A stretch of DNA of 64,000 nt, from positions 55,127 through 119,126 of the forward strand of contig NZ_JAGGQG010000019.1 in the NCBI RefSeq assembly GCF_018613415.1, given 5' to 3'. Positions within the stretch are counted from its first letter, which is position 1, and the number at the start of each line of letters is the position of its first letter. Of the stretch, positions 1 to 8,252 are shown piece by piece. The notes under the pieces are model-generated. The model was not told the origin of the DNA. It saw only the letters and a program-made list of their open reading frames with translations, and did no database searches. This DNA is from Bacillus sp. ISL-18. Its GTDB lineage: Bacteria; Bacillota; Bacilli; Bacillales; Cytobacillaceae. The translations under genes and the position numbers were made by a program.

Positions 1-50
1 GCCCCGTACTCCCGCAGGAGTCTCCGCCGCCTTCCGCTACAATCAACAGG
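1..50. repeat. Edge of a dispersed intergenic repeat
   Basis: GC-rich stretch containing CCCGCAGGAGTCTCCGCC followed by CTTCCGCTACAATCAACAGG, unlike the AT-rich spacer after it. I recognise this type of sequence as a common non-coding repeat in Bacillaceae intergenic regions. It is cut by the window edge, so its full length is unknown. It lies just past the end of the first minus-strand gene. Recognition is from memory; no other copy occurs in the window. Confidence 0.45.
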
Positions 51-104
51 CAAAAAATCAACAGTAACCTTTAACACAGCCTTATTTTTAAAAAGTACTT
101 CGAC

Positions 105-887
105 TTAATCAGTCACGGTAAAGGTTACTTCACCAAGCCCATCAAATTTCCCGCTGACGACATCACCATATTTCAGCATAACTGCACTGGTAATCCCGCC
201 TGTTAAAATCACGTCACCCTTACGGACCTTTTCACCTTTTCTGGCAAGCATATTGGCCAGCATCGCGACGGAATGTGCCGGATGTCCTAAAACCGCTGCA
301 CCTGCCCCAAGTTCTTTTATTTCTCCATTAATGGACAAAGTTGAGCCAAGTAAATCCAATTCAAATTGCTCTGGTTTCTTTAAGGTTGTTCCAAATACCA
401 CTCTTGAGGTTGAGGCATTATCCGCAATCACATCTGGTAAAGTGAAATTGAAATTTTCATAACGGCTGTCGATGATTTCTAGAGCCGGAAGCACATATTC
501 CGTTTTGGCGAGAACCTGTGCACCGGTTACCCCTGGACCTTCGATATCTTCCCCTATTACAAAGGCGATTTCCGCTTCCACCTTTGGATGGATCATCTCA
601 TGTAATAGCAGTTTTCCGCCATTTTCAATCAACATATAATCAAACACATATCCATAGATGGGATCTTCTATTCCCATTTGTTTCATTTTGGCAAAACTAG
701 TTAAACCCATCTTGGGACCAACGATTCTTCTGCCTTCTTGCAGTTTCATTTGGACAATTTCTTCCTGAACTTGATAAGCTTCCTCTACAGTTAAATCCGG
801 CTTTAGGTTGGTCGTTACCTTTACAACCTCCCTTTTTTCAAGCTCGGCGGCAACAAGATAATTAGCGATTTCCTTAATTTGACTCAC
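105..887 (-). CDS. dmpH: 4-oxalocrotonate decarboxylase (DmpH/XylI-like)
   Basis: Cytosolic metal-dependent decarboxylase that turns 2-oxohex-3-enedioate (the 4-oxalocrotonate keto form) into 2-oxopent-4-enoate in the meta-cleavage pathway. The 260-residue product is full length for the fumarylacetoacetate-hydrolase-like hydratase/decarboxylase family. Motifs resemble DmpH rather than DmpE: GPKMGLTS near residue 57, HPKVEAEIAF near 100, DSRYENFNF near 140 and the LGAGAAVLGHPAHSVAMLAN block. It follows the paralogous hydratase gene by 24 bases and is the last visible gene of the minus-strand operon. The aldolase and acylating acetaldehyde dehydrogenase that normally follow are not in view. The decarboxylase assignment rests on motif likeness only. 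Confidence 0.85.
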   Translation of the reverse strand: MSQIKEIANYLVAAELEKREVVKVTTNLKPDLTVEEAYQVQEEIVQMKLQEGRRIVGPKMGLTSFAKMKQMGIEDPIYGYVFDYMLIENGGKLLLHEMIHPKVEAEIAFVIGEDIEGPGVTGAQVLAKTEYVLPALEIIDSRYENFNFTLPDVIADNASTSRVVFGTTLKKPEQFELDLLGSTLSINGEIKELGAGAAVLGHPAHSVAMLANMLARKGEKVRKGDVILTGGITSAVMLKYGDVVSGKFDGLGEVTFTVTD

Positions 888-911
888 ATTGTTCCCCTCC
901 TATTCTCCATA

Positions 912-1688
912 TTAAAAGTGCACACTGACCTGGCCGAGATGAGCAAACCTTGCCGTAAAGGAATCTCCCTTTTCAGCTACCTCTGCAGCCGACAGCGCTC
1001 CTGAAAGTATCACTTCTCCCGCTCGAAGCGGGATATCAAATTCTGATAGTTTGTTGGCTAACCAGGCGACACACGTAGCTGGATTTCCTAACGCTGCTGC
1101 ACCGACGCCAGTATTGACGAGTTCACCATTTTTCGTTAAGACCATGCCGATTAATTCAAGATCAATATCTTCTATTTTAGTAGGTTTTCCACCTAGCACG
1201 TAAAGACAAGATGAGCCATTGTCAGCAACCGTATCCTGCAGCTTAATCTTCCAATCTTGAACTCTGCTATCGACGATTTCAAGTGCCGGTACGATATACT
1301 CAGTGGCTTGAAGAACATCAAGAGTGGTCACATTGGGTCCACGTAAATCTTTTTTCAAAATAAAAGCAATCTCGGCTTCTACTTTTGGCAGAAGGACCGA
1401 TTCTATTGAAATCGTTCCGCCATTTTCCACTACCATACTATCTAGCAAATGCCCATAATCCGGCTCATCCACTCCAAGCAGGTTTTGCATTGCTAAAGAC
1501 GTTAAGCCGATCTTCTTGCCAACGATTTTTTGTCCTTCTGCTATTTTTTTATTAATATTTTCAAGCTGGATATAATAAGCTTCTTCGACTGTAAGCTCGG
1601 GATCAACTGATGTTAACGGAGCAATCCCCACTTTCGTCATTTCTGCCTCAGCTAACTGTTCTGCAAATTGTAATACTTTATTAGTCAA
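912..1688 (-). CDS. dmpE: 2-oxopent-4-enoate hydratase (DmpE/MhpD-like)
   Basis: Adds water to 2-oxopent-4-enoate to give 4-hydroxy-2-oxovalerate. It is a paralogue of the next gene but carries hydratase-type signatures: GKKIGLTS, EAEIAFILKKDLRGPNVT, DSRVQDWKIKLQDTVADN and CVAWLANKL. The start chosen is a TTG at 1688, preceded by AGAAGGGAAGG at good spacing, giving 258 residues. A longer open frame from 1781 would run into the dehydrogenase gene and is unlikely. The gene begins 16 bases after the dehydrogenase stop, so the three enzymes form one operon. Hydratase and decarboxylase of this family usually form a complex, which fits adjacent expression. Confidence 0.85.
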   Translation of the reverse strand: MTNKVLQFAEQLAEAEMTKVGIAPLTSVDPELTVEEAYYIQLENINKKIAEGQKIVGKKIGLTSLAMQNLLGVDEPDYGHLLDSMVVENGGTISIESVLLPKVEAEIAFILKKDLRGPNVTTLDVLQATEYIVPALEIVDSRVQDWKIKLQDTVADNGSSCLYVLGGKPTKIEDIDLELIGMVLTKNGELVNTGVGAAALGNPATCVAWLANKLSEFDIPLRAGEVILSGALSAAEVAEKGDSFTARFAHLGQVSVHF

Positions 1689-1704
1689 CGTATTCCTTCC
1701 CTTC

Positions 1705-3168
1705 TTATAGTTTGATCGTGACATTGGAAAGTTCGGAGTAAAAATCGATACTATGCATGCCGCCCGTTCTGCCGATTCCACTATGCTTCATACCGCCAAA
1801 AGGTGTTCGTAAATCGCGTAAGAACCAAGTATTTACCCAAATAATCCCTGCCTCGAGCTGATGTGCGACCCGATGCGCTCTTCTTAAATCGTTTGTCCAG
1901 ATCGTTGCACTTAATCCATAATGGGTATCATTTGCCTGCATCACCACTTCTTCTTCCATATCAAATGGCATAACGGTAACCACTGGTCCAAAGATTTCTT
2001 CACGAACACAGCGTGAATTTCGATCAAGCCCTACTAAAATAGTCGGTTCTAAGTAGTAACCTTTTTCATATCCATCCGGACGTTTTCCGCCGGTTAGGAT
2101 GGTGGCTCCGTCTTCGCGGGCAATATCAATATAGCTGTTCACGCGGTCATAATGTTCTTTGCTGACTAGCGCACCTACATTCGTATCTGCTTCAAGCGGG
2201 TGGCCGACTTTTAAAGTTCTAACCCGTTCAGCAAATCTTGTTAAAAATTCTTCGTAAACTGGACGTTCCACATAAATTCGTGAACCGCACAAGCAAACTT
2301 CTCCTTGGTTCACAAAGCTGGATTTAATCGTGGTTTCGATCACTTCATCCAAATCAGAGTCAGCAAAGATAATGTTTGGATTTTTCCCGCCTAGTTCGAA
2401 GGAAAGCTTTTTCAAGGAATCGGCTGCTGATTTCATGATCGCTGTACCCGTTCTTGGCTCACCAATAAAGGAAATCGCATCCACATCCGGATGTTCCGAA
2501 ATCGCCGCACCCGAGGAATTTGGTCCAAAACCATGGACAAGGTTTACCACACCATCTGGAACGCCTGCTTCTTTACAAATTTCCATTAATACAGTTGCGG
2601 TCATTGGTGTCCACTCGGCTGGTTTAATAACAGCTGTATTCCCCATGGCTAAACATGGCGCTAACTTCCATGTCAACAGTAGTAACGGCAGGTTCCACGG
2701 TTTAATAATCCCAACCACACCGACTGGGCGGCGATAGGAATAATGAAGAGCGATATCATCCTGCATATTGGAATCAGTGTTAACAGAAATCATATAATCA
2801 GCGAAAAAGTGAAAATTAAAGGCAGCACGCGGAATATCCACACTATTTGCTAATGAAAATGGCTTACCCGTATCCATGGATTCAAGATGTGCCAACTCTT
2901 CCTGTCTTTCAAGAATTAAATCGCCAATCCTGCGGATAATTTTTGAGCGTTCGACAATCGGCATGGTCTTCCATTTACCATTTAACGCTCGACGGGCTGC
3001 CGCTACTGCAAAATTAACTTCCTCTTTTCCCCCTTCAGCAACGGTTCCTAACACTTCTTCAGTTGCTGGGTTGATATTTTCAAACGTCTTGTGATTCTGT
3101 GATTCGACAAATTGGCCGTTGATAAAGTGCAAACAATTAATGGCTCTTACTCTAGTTTCTACTTCCAT
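1705..3168 (-). CDS. 2-hydroxymuconic / 2-aminomuconic semialdehyde dehydrogenase
   Basis: NAD-dependent aldehyde dehydrogenase oxidising the ring-cleavage semialdehyde to the muconate. Length is 487 residues. Key residues are visible: PWNLP near 157, ELGGK with the general base Glu near 258, and catalytic Cys292 in NQGEVCLC. The GEVCLCGSRIYV segment resembles the 2-hydroxymuconate / 2-aminomuconate semialdehyde group (ALDH8-like). It is the first gene of the operon, with TAGGAGGAG before ATG. The adjacent hydratase and decarboxylase fix the pathway as the 4-oxalocrotonate branch. Whether the substrate carries a hydroxyl or an amino group cannot be settled here; the nearby ACMSD-like gene leaves both open. 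No ring-cleavage dioxygenase or tautomerase is in the window. Confidence 0.85.
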   Translation of the reverse strand: MEVETRVRAINCLHFINGQFVESQNHKTFENINPATEEVLGTVAEGGKEEVNFAVAAARRALNGKWKTMPIVERSKIIRRIGDLILERQEELAHLESMDTGKPFSLANSVDIPRAAFNFHFFADYMISVNTDSNMQDDIALHYSYRRPVGVVGIIKPWNLPLLLLTWKLAPCLAMGNTAVIKPAEWTPMTATVLMEICKEAGVPDGVVNLVHGFGPNSSGAAISEHPDVDAISFIGEPRTGTAIMKSAADSLKKLSFELGGKNPNIIFADSDLDEVIETTIKSSFVNQGEVCLCGSRIYVERPVYEEFLTRFAERVRTLKVGHPLEADTNVGALVSKEHYDRVNSYIDIAREDGATILTGGKRPDGYEKGYYLEPTILVGLDRNSRCVREEIFGPVVTVMPFDMEEEVVMQANDTHYGLSATIWTNDLRRAHRVAHQLEAGIIWVNTWFLRDLRTPFGGMKHSGIGRTGGMHSIDFYSELSNVTIKL

Positions 3169-3254
3169 GTCGAAACTCCTCCTACAAAATAATTGATATT
3201 TTAATATTTTCTTAACATTATGGTAACGCTTCCGAATTTCACATACAACGCCAC

Positions 3255-3273
3255 TGTTGCGCTATATGCAACA
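3255..3273. promoter_or_regulatory. Palindrome in the IclR/dehydrogenase divergent promoter region
   Basis: TGTTGC-N7-GCAACA is a perfect 6-bp inverted repeat in the 245-bp region between the divergent dehydrogenase and IclR genes. A second, weaker repeat (TGTTT-N9-AAACA) lies at about 3374-3392, just before the IclR start. IclR-family regulators usually bind palindromes in such divergent regions. Assignment to this regulator is inference. Confidence 0.45.
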
Positions 3274-3413
3274 ACATAAATATTTTTATAAATTTTTGTA
3301 AAAATTCTTAATAGTTAAAAATACTATTTTCATTTTCCGCTTTTTCTGGTATATTGCCCACATAGAGCAACCTTGTTTAACATAGTGAAACACATCAGAA
3401 AGAGGGATTTCAT

Positions 3414-4193
3414 GTGGACGTAAATATCGAGAAGGAAAGTCACCTTTCTTCTGTAAAAAATGCCCTTCGGATCTTACAATCTTTTACCATGGATGAACCC
3501 GAAAAAAAGATCAGTGATCTATCTGCCGCGCTCGGTCTTAACAAAAGCACAGTCAGCCGAACAATGACAACGCTTGCAAGTGAAGGGTTTGTTTTCAAAG
3601 ATCCAGAAACAAAAAAATATCGGTTAGGTCTTTCCATTTTATCGTTAAGTGGGATAGTCAGCAGTCAGATGGATATCTACAGGGAATCACAGCCTGTCTT
3701 AAATCGATTAGTGGAAAATATCGGGGAAACTGCACATATTTCAGTTTTGGATCAGTTAGACGTGATCTATCTCCAAAAGGTTGAATGTAATCATCCTGTC
3801 CGTTTCCTAACCCATATCGGTAAGCGAAATCCTCCTTACTGCACGAGTTCAGGTAAGGTCCTGCTTGCTCATTCTCCCGAAGAAGTAGCTAATCAGGTCA
3901 TTGCGAAAGGCTTGAAAAAATTCACCAAGAATACCCTCACTAACCCGCAAAAGCTTCGGACTTATTTAAAACAAGTGAAAGAAAACGGTTATGCCAGTAG
4001 TACAGAAGAAATTTTGGAAGGGGTAACCTCCATCGCCGCCCCTATTTTTGATTACAGAGGAAAGGTCATTGCGGCACTATCAGTCGTCGGGCCAACCCAA
4101 CGAATACAGCAGCATAAAATACAAGGTTTAGCAAAAAAGGTCATGAGTGCAGCAAAAGAGGTTTCACAAAGAATGGGTTATCGAGGTTACTAA
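3414..4193 (+). CDS. IclR-family transcriptional regulator
   Basis: 259 residues with the two IclR parts: an N-terminal winged helix-turn-helix (about residues 10-75, ISDLSAALGLNKSTVSRTM) and a C-terminal effector-binding domain (about 85-255, with TSSGKVLLAHSPEE and GVTSIAAPIFDYRG). The start is GTG at 3414 with AGAGGG upstream; an overlapping ATG is out of frame. It is divergent from the aromatic operon and followed 36 bases later by the amidohydrolase. It probably senses a pathway intermediate and controls both sides; the effector is unknown. Confidence 0.9.
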   Translation: MDVNIEKESHLSSVKNALRILQSFTMDEPEKKISDLSAALGLNKSTVSRTMTTLASEGFVFKDPETKKYRLGLSILSLSGIVSSQMDIYRESQPVLNRLVENIGETAHISVLDQLDVIYLQKVECNHPVRFLTHIGKRNPPYCTSSGKVLLAHSPEEVANQVIAKGLKKFTKNTLTNPQKLRTYLKQVKENGYASSTEEILEGVTSIAAPIFDYRGKVIAALSVVGPTQRIQQHKIQGLAKKVMSAAKEVSQRMGYRGY

Positions 4194-4229
4194 TCAATTA
4201 TTTAAAATAGTTAAAAGGGGCTGTTTCGG

Positions 4230-5165
4230 TTGTATGATTTTCACACTCATTTTATCCCATCGGACGTTTTAACTTGGTTGAAGGATCACCAAAAAACAGT
4301 AAATGCAAAATGGATAAAAAAAGAAGAAAGTAAAGATGATTTCTTAGTCGTTAACGAAAAATGGGGCTTCGAATTGAAGAAATCGTTTACGGATGGCGAA
4401 TTATACCTAGACGAGCAGGCAAAAGCAGGTGTTGCTCATTCCGTTTTATCGCCTATTCCCCAGCTTTTTATGTATGATTTTCCTGAAGACATCACGCTTG
4501 ATCTATCCAATGTTTATAATCGTTCATTAGCCGAGTGGACCAAAACGTCGCCAAATAGACTCTCAGCGTTAGGAACCGTTCCACTTACCAACCCTATTAA
4601 AGCAGCCAAGGTCTTACAAGATGCCATGAATTTGGGACTTAAGGGAGTCATTATCGGACCTGGACTTGAAAATCAAATGTTAACCGATGAATTTTTCAAG
4701 CCCTTCTTTGAAGAAGCTAATCGTCTAAAAGCGATTGTATTTATCCATCCTTTATTATGCGAAGACCCTCGATTAAAGAGAAGAATGATGCCTAATTTAA
4801 TTGGCGTTCCTTGGGAAACGACGGTTTGTTCAACGGACCTCTTGTTAAGTGGTTTGATTGATCAGTTTCCTAAAGTAAAAATATTATTTGCTCATGGCGG
4901 CGGTTTGCTTCCTTACCAGATTGGCAGGCTGGACAAGGGATTTGACCAATGGCCGCAAGTTTCATCCCAGTTAAAGGCCAAACCATCGGAATACTTGAAA
5001 CGCTTTTGGTATGATACGGTGTTATGGAACCAAGATAGCCTGGATTTCCTAATCAAAACGGTTGGTGAGAATCGTGTTGTCCCCGGTTCTGATTATCCAT
5101 TTGACCTATCTGTTTGGCCACCCACAGGAAACCATGAATTGGCCGTTCGTTCATTACTCGATTAA
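4230..5165 (+). CDS. ACMSD-like amidohydrolase (decarboxylase), short C-terminus
   Basis: Resembles 2-amino-3-carboxymuconate-6-semialdehyde decarboxylase. This metal-dependent TIM barrel shows HxH at residues 5-7, the FIHP histidine near 172, FAHGGG near 223 and the GSDYPFD aspartate near 285. The likely start is TTG at 4230 behind AAGGGG. At 311 residues it is about 20-25 shorter than typical ACMSD proteins. It stops soon after GSDYPFD, without the usual terminal helix that carries a GNA-like motif, and no other frame restores it. Known relatives decarboxylate carboxylated muconate semialdehydes from 3-hydroxyanthranilate, or from protocatechuate 2,3-cleavage in Paenibacillus. Its product would feed the divergent dehydrogenase. 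Activity of the short form is uncertain. Confidence 0.75.
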   Translation: MYDFHTHFIPSDVLTWLKDHQKTVNAKWIKKEESKDDFLVVNEKWGFELKKSFTDGELYLDEQAKAGVAHSVLSPIPQLFMYDFPEDITLDLSNVYNRSLAEWTKTSPNRLSALGTVPLTNPIKAAKVLQDAMNLGLKGVIIGPGLENQMLTDEFFKPFFEEANRLKAIVFIHPLLCEDPRLKRRMMPNLIGVPWETTVCSTDLLLSGLIDQFPKVKILFAHGGGLLPYQIGRLDKGFDQWPQVSSQLKAKPSEYLKRFWYDTVLWNQDSLDFLIKTVGENRVVPGSDYPFDLSVWPPTGNHELAVRSLLD

Positions 5166-5190
5166 TACTTAAAAAGGTAGTTTAGTTAAA

Positions 5191-5218
5191 AATGAAGCAG
5201 GGAGCCCCCTGCTTCATT
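5191..5218. terminator. Bidirectional terminator
   Basis: A perfect 12-bp stem, AATGAAGCAGGG / CCCTGCTTCATT, with loop AGCC lies between the convergent amidohydrolase and PP-loop genes. The stop codon of the minus-strand gene is inside the right arm. Confidence 0.8.
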
Positions 5219-5897
5219 TGCTTGGAATTAAATCGGTATAACAGAATCTTATTTGACCAGTATAGATGTCGTTGGTAAACTTTTTCTCGCCCAATTTAAA
5301 ACGAATAGGCTCTTTAAATATGGGACCATCAAAAACAAAGGAATGGTATTCCCCGTTTTCCCCGCAAGGGTCTACCTCCACTGGAAGGTCCTCCAAAAAT
5401 GGTTGAGTGATTTCCTTGCCTGAAAAACCCTCAGACAATCGAGTCAAATCTACACAAGTCGTAATCGTCCGATAGCCTAGGGAAAGAAAGCGATGAATCA
5501 ATTCCGAAGTGTTTAAACCCCATAAAGGGAATACCGGTGTGATCCCTACAGGCTTTAACATTTCCTCCCGATACTTGCGCACATCTTCAAGAAATAAGTC
5601 GCCAAATGCGATGTGATCAATGCCCAATTCCTTCATGGCATCCATTTCTTTCAGCATTATTGCTCCATATTCTTCATTTGAACACTGTTCAGGGATTCTG
5701 ATTTTTTTCAATGGAAGACCGATAGACTCTGCTTGGGCCTCTAGCAATTTCTCTCGTACCCCATGAATACTCGTCCGATTAAATCCATCGGTGACCGTTG
5801 AAAATAATAGTTTGACCTCATATTCGGTTGAATTCAATAGTTCATGTAAAGCCAACGTTGAATCCTTACCACTAAAGGAAACGGCTGTTTTTTTCAT
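5214..5897 (-). CDS. PP-loop ATPase of the Dph6 / diphthine-ammonia ligase-like family
   Basis: 227-residue N-type ATP pyrophosphatase. The PP-loop SFSGKDSTLAL lies at residues 7-17, and the C-terminal family signature DPCGENGEYHSFVFDGP near 178-194. In eukaryotes and archaea this family amidates diphthine on EF2. Bacteria lack diphthamide, so the bacterial substrate is unknown, and calling this a diphthine ligase would be wrong. It is a single gene between a bidirectional terminator and a promoter region, with no functional hint from neighbours. An ATP-dependent amidation is the likely chemistry (family inference). Confidence 0.8.
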   Translation of the reverse strand: MKKTAVSFSGKDSTLALHELLNSTEYEVKLLFSTVTDGFNRTSIHGVREKLLEAQAESIGLPLKKIRIPEQCSNEEYGAIMLKEMDAMKELGIDHIAFGDLFLEDVRKYREEMLKPVGITPVFPLWGLNTSELIHRFLSLGYRTITTCVDLTRLSEGFSGKEITQPFLEDLPVEVDPCGENGEYHSFVFDGPIFKEPIRFKLGEKKFTNDIYTGQIRFCYTDLIPSK

Positions 5898-6003
5898 TCT
5901 ACTCCCCTCCTAATGGTATGTTAACAGACTTTTCATCTCTCTTGTGCAATAAAATATAGAAACTTATCCATTATGTTTATAGAACAACTATTGAATATAC
6001 AAG

Positions 6004-6162
6004 CTACCACTTTACCTTCCGAAAAGCCCTTCTTTCAGCGTATTCTGAGCAAGGAATACAAACCTTCACCTCTTCCCCTTTATCGTTAAGATACTTCCTT
6101 AATGGACTGACTTTTCGATGACAAATGACACACTTATTTTTAAACATCTTAAATAAAAACAA
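6004..6162 (-). CDS. Small protein with two CxxC motifs (probable zinc ribbon)
   Basis: A 52-residue open frame in an otherwise empty 400-base gap. It starts at TTG 6162 behind AAGGTG; an in-frame ATG at 6147 would give 47 residues. The core reads CVICHRKVSPLRKY then VCIPCSEYAERRAF, two Cys-x-x-Cys pairs about 24 residues apart, which predicts a zinc ribbon or knuckle. The tail is basic. I do not recognise the family beyond small uncharacterised Bacillaceae proteins. It is divergent from the HAD gene at 6301. Function unknown; nucleic-acid binding is possible. Confidence 0.6.
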   Translation of the reverse strand: MFLFKMFKNKCVICHRKVSPLRKYLNDKGEEVKVCIPCSEYAERRAFRKVKW

Positions 6163-6300
6163 TGTTTTTCACCTTCGTTAGGTTTCGAATTTACTATAGT
6201 TTATTAGAAAAATTCTTAATTGGATTCATTTGTATTAAGTTTTTTTCCTAGATTTATAGTAAGATGGGTTAAGAACAAAGTATAGAAAGGACACATCAAA

Positions 6301-7122
6301 ATGTTATATAAAATGATTGTACTAGATTTAGATGATACTTTACTTCAAGACGACCACACCATTTCCCCTCGCACGAAACAGGCGTTAATGGATGCTCAAA
6401 AGGGTGGTGTAAAGGTTGTATTAGCTTCAGGGCGTCCAACCTCAGCCATGTATGCTATTGCCGATGAACTTAACCTGAAAGATTATGGCAGCTTCATTCT
6501 TTCCTTCAATGGTGCCAAAATAACGAACTGTCAAACTGGTGAAGAGCTTTTTAGCAGCACCTTGTCCCCCGAGACCGCGCACCAATTATATGAACTAAGC
6601 CGCCGTGAAGATGTGTTTATTCACACTTATGTTGGCGATTTGATTGTTACCGAGGCAGGAAATCAATATACCAATATAGAAGCTGAAATTACCGGCTTGG
6701 ATGTTTTGGAGGTCGACAGTTTTGTTGAGTCGGTCAATGAACCGGTTGTAAAAGTGTTAATGGTCGATGATCCTAATAAACTTGTCGAAGTAGAGAAAAT
6801 GCTTCAGCAAGAATTGGCGGAGGAACTAAGTGTGATGCGTTCGAAACCGTTCTTTTTGGAATTTACGGAAAAAGGAGTTACAAAAGGAACCAGCCTAAAT
6901 CAGTTAATCGGACAACTTGGTATTACGCGCGAAGAAGTCATTGCCATCGGCGACAGCTACAACGATTTAGCGATGATTGAGTTCGCTGGACTTGGTGTTG
7001 CCATGGGGAATGCCCCGCAAGATATTAAGGATAAAGCAAATTATGTAACTGACTCTAATATGAATGATGGTGTAGCAAAGGTTGTAGAGAAATTTGTTTT
7101 AAATACGCCCGTCATTGTTTGA
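6301..7122 (+). CDS. Cof-type HAD hydrolase (sugar phosphatase-like)
   Basis: 273-residue type IIB HAD phosphatase. Motif I DLDDTLL lies near residue 9, the SGRPTSAM motif II near 43, a Lys in the GVTKGTSL segment near 199 and motif IV GDSYNDLAMIE near 218. The cap lies between motifs II and III. These enzymes dephosphorylate sugar phosphates and similar metabolites; the exact substrate cannot be read from sequence. It is a single gene with its own terminator at 7127. The start is ATG at 6301 behind GAAAGGA. Confidence 0.88.
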   Translation: MLYKMIVLDLDDTLLQDDHTISPRTKQALMDAQKGGVKVVLASGRPTSAMYAIADELNLKDYGSFILSFNGAKITNCQTGEELFSSTLSPETAHQLYELSRREDVFIHTYVGDLIVTEAGNQYTNIEAEITGLDVLEVDSFVESVNEPVVKVLMVDDPNKLVEVEKMLQQELAEELSVMRSKPFFLEFTEKGVTKGTSLNQLIGQLGITREEVIAIGDSYNDLAMIEFAGLGVAMGNAPQDIKDKANYVTDSNMNDGVAKVVEKFVLNTPVIV

Positions 7123-7126
7123 TTCC

Positions 7127-7155
7127 AAACGCTTGGATATTCCAAGCGTTTTTTG
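7127..7155 (+). terminator. Terminator after HAD hydrolase
   Basis: Perfect 11-bp stem AAACGCTTGGA / TCCAAGCGTTT with a TAT loop, followed by a T run, five bases after the HAD stop codon. Confidence 0.9.
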
Positions 7156-7246
7156 TTTTATTATGTTCCCTAGCCCAATCATGTCCCCAGATTCAATCTC
7201 TTTGCATAAACTATCACAATCTAACAAATAAAAGGCGGAGAGAGGT

Positions 7247-8002
7247 ATGGGACTATTCATTAATAAGAAGGAACATCCGAATTTATTCAAAAATAGCAAT
7301 CAATTGAAGGAATCAAACCAAGTGGAAGCAAGGCAAGATTTCCTAACTGAACTAATAAAGGAGCAGCAAAAGGCAAATACGGCTCTGAACCAGGCATTAT
7401 CGGAACTCCAGATACGTTACAAGGAGCAAACAGATGCTCAGAATACCCAATGGAAACAGGTAGATTATCAGCTAAGCGATTTAAAGAATAGTACGTATAG
7501 ACAGCAGAAATTTGAAAACGAAATGGTCACCAATTTACATTCTCTACATGAAAAGAATGTCCATTTAGAGGCTATTATTGAAAAGGAAACACAAGTAAGG
7601 GAATCCCTGTCTGGTCAAATCAGTCAAATTAGTAAGACTTGTGACAGTATTGCAGAACGTTTAGATAAGAATGAAGACACTCAGCTGCAGCTTGCCCAAC
7701 AAATGCAAGAACAACTTGAGATGCAAAAACAAGCTGCCCAAAAGCTAACGAAACAAGAAGAGATCCATGAGGGAATGTTAGAGCGGCTTGACCAGCAGGA
7801 TGCATTATTAGATAAACTAGCCCGTCAAGTAAACCATATTCGTTCCATTCTATTTGAACGGACTAATTACTTGGCAGGAAAAATAGAGGACGGCTATAAA
7901 CTTACCTCATCTTATGTCTACAAATTAATGACCGGCTCCGAACAACCGCTGACATTTTTCTTAATGAATCAAAAGAAAGAAGAAACGCAGGATGTTGAAT
8001 AA
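7247..8002 (+). CDS. Coiled-coil protein of unknown function
   Basis: 251 residues, mostly charged and Gln-rich. Long predicted coiled coil runs from about residue 25 to 200, with many heptad-like stretches (for example QLQLAQQMQEQLEMQKQAA). No signal peptide or membrane segment is evident. A less charged C-terminal part contains SSYVYKLMTGSEQPLTFFLMN. The start is ATG at 7247 behind GGCGGAGAGAGG. I do not recognise a characterised family. It is transcribed alone between a terminator and a repeat element. A structural or scaffold role is only a guess. Confidence 0.75.
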   Translation: MGLFINKKEHPNLFKNSNQLKESNQVEARQDFLTELIKEQQKANTALNQALSELQIRYKEQTDAQNTQWKQVDYQLSDLKNSTYRQQKFENEMVTNLHSLHEKNVHLEAIIEKETQVRESLSGQISQISKTCDSIAERLDKNEDTQLQLAQQMQEQLEMQKQAAQKLTKQEEIHEGMLERLDQQDALLDKLARQVNHIRSILFERTNYLAGKIEDGYKLTSSYVYKLMTGSEQPLTFFLMNQKKEETQDVE

Positions 8003-8025
8003 GTTAACCTTCGAACCACAAGAAC

Positions 8026-8147
8026 AAAAGCGCAAGCGCCTTGGTTAGCCCCGACAAGCATAAGACGAGCCGGCTGAAAGGTTGTTCTTTAACCTTTTGG
8101 ACGGATTGGCTGTACACCATCGAGGGGCTAGGCGCTGGAGCTGGACG
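8026..8147. repeat. Dispersed Bacillaceae intergenic repeat (about 120 bp)
   Basis: GC-richer block framed by AAAAGCGCAAGCGCC and GGCGCTGGAGCTGGAC, with internal complementary segments (GTTAGCCCCGACAAGC against GAGGGGCTAG). I recognise the framing sequences as typical of a small, abundant intergenic element in Bacillus relatives; this comes from memory, not a search. Its ends can fold together. It sits just after the coiled-coil gene. Confidence 0.6.
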
Positions 8148-8207
8148 TATCTAACCCTGTAAAAGGTTATCCACAAGTAGTAAATCTATAATTTCCTAGA
8201 ACACAAA

Positions 8208-8238
8208 AAAACCGGCCATGCTAAGCATGATCGGTTTT
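8208..8238 (-). terminator. Terminator of ppaC
   Basis: AAAACCGGCCATGCT and AGCATGATCGGTTTT form a near-perfect stem 15 bases past the ppaC stop, with T-rich sequence following on the minus strand. Confidence 0.8.
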
Positions 8239-8252
8239 AGTTTTGCACTCTA

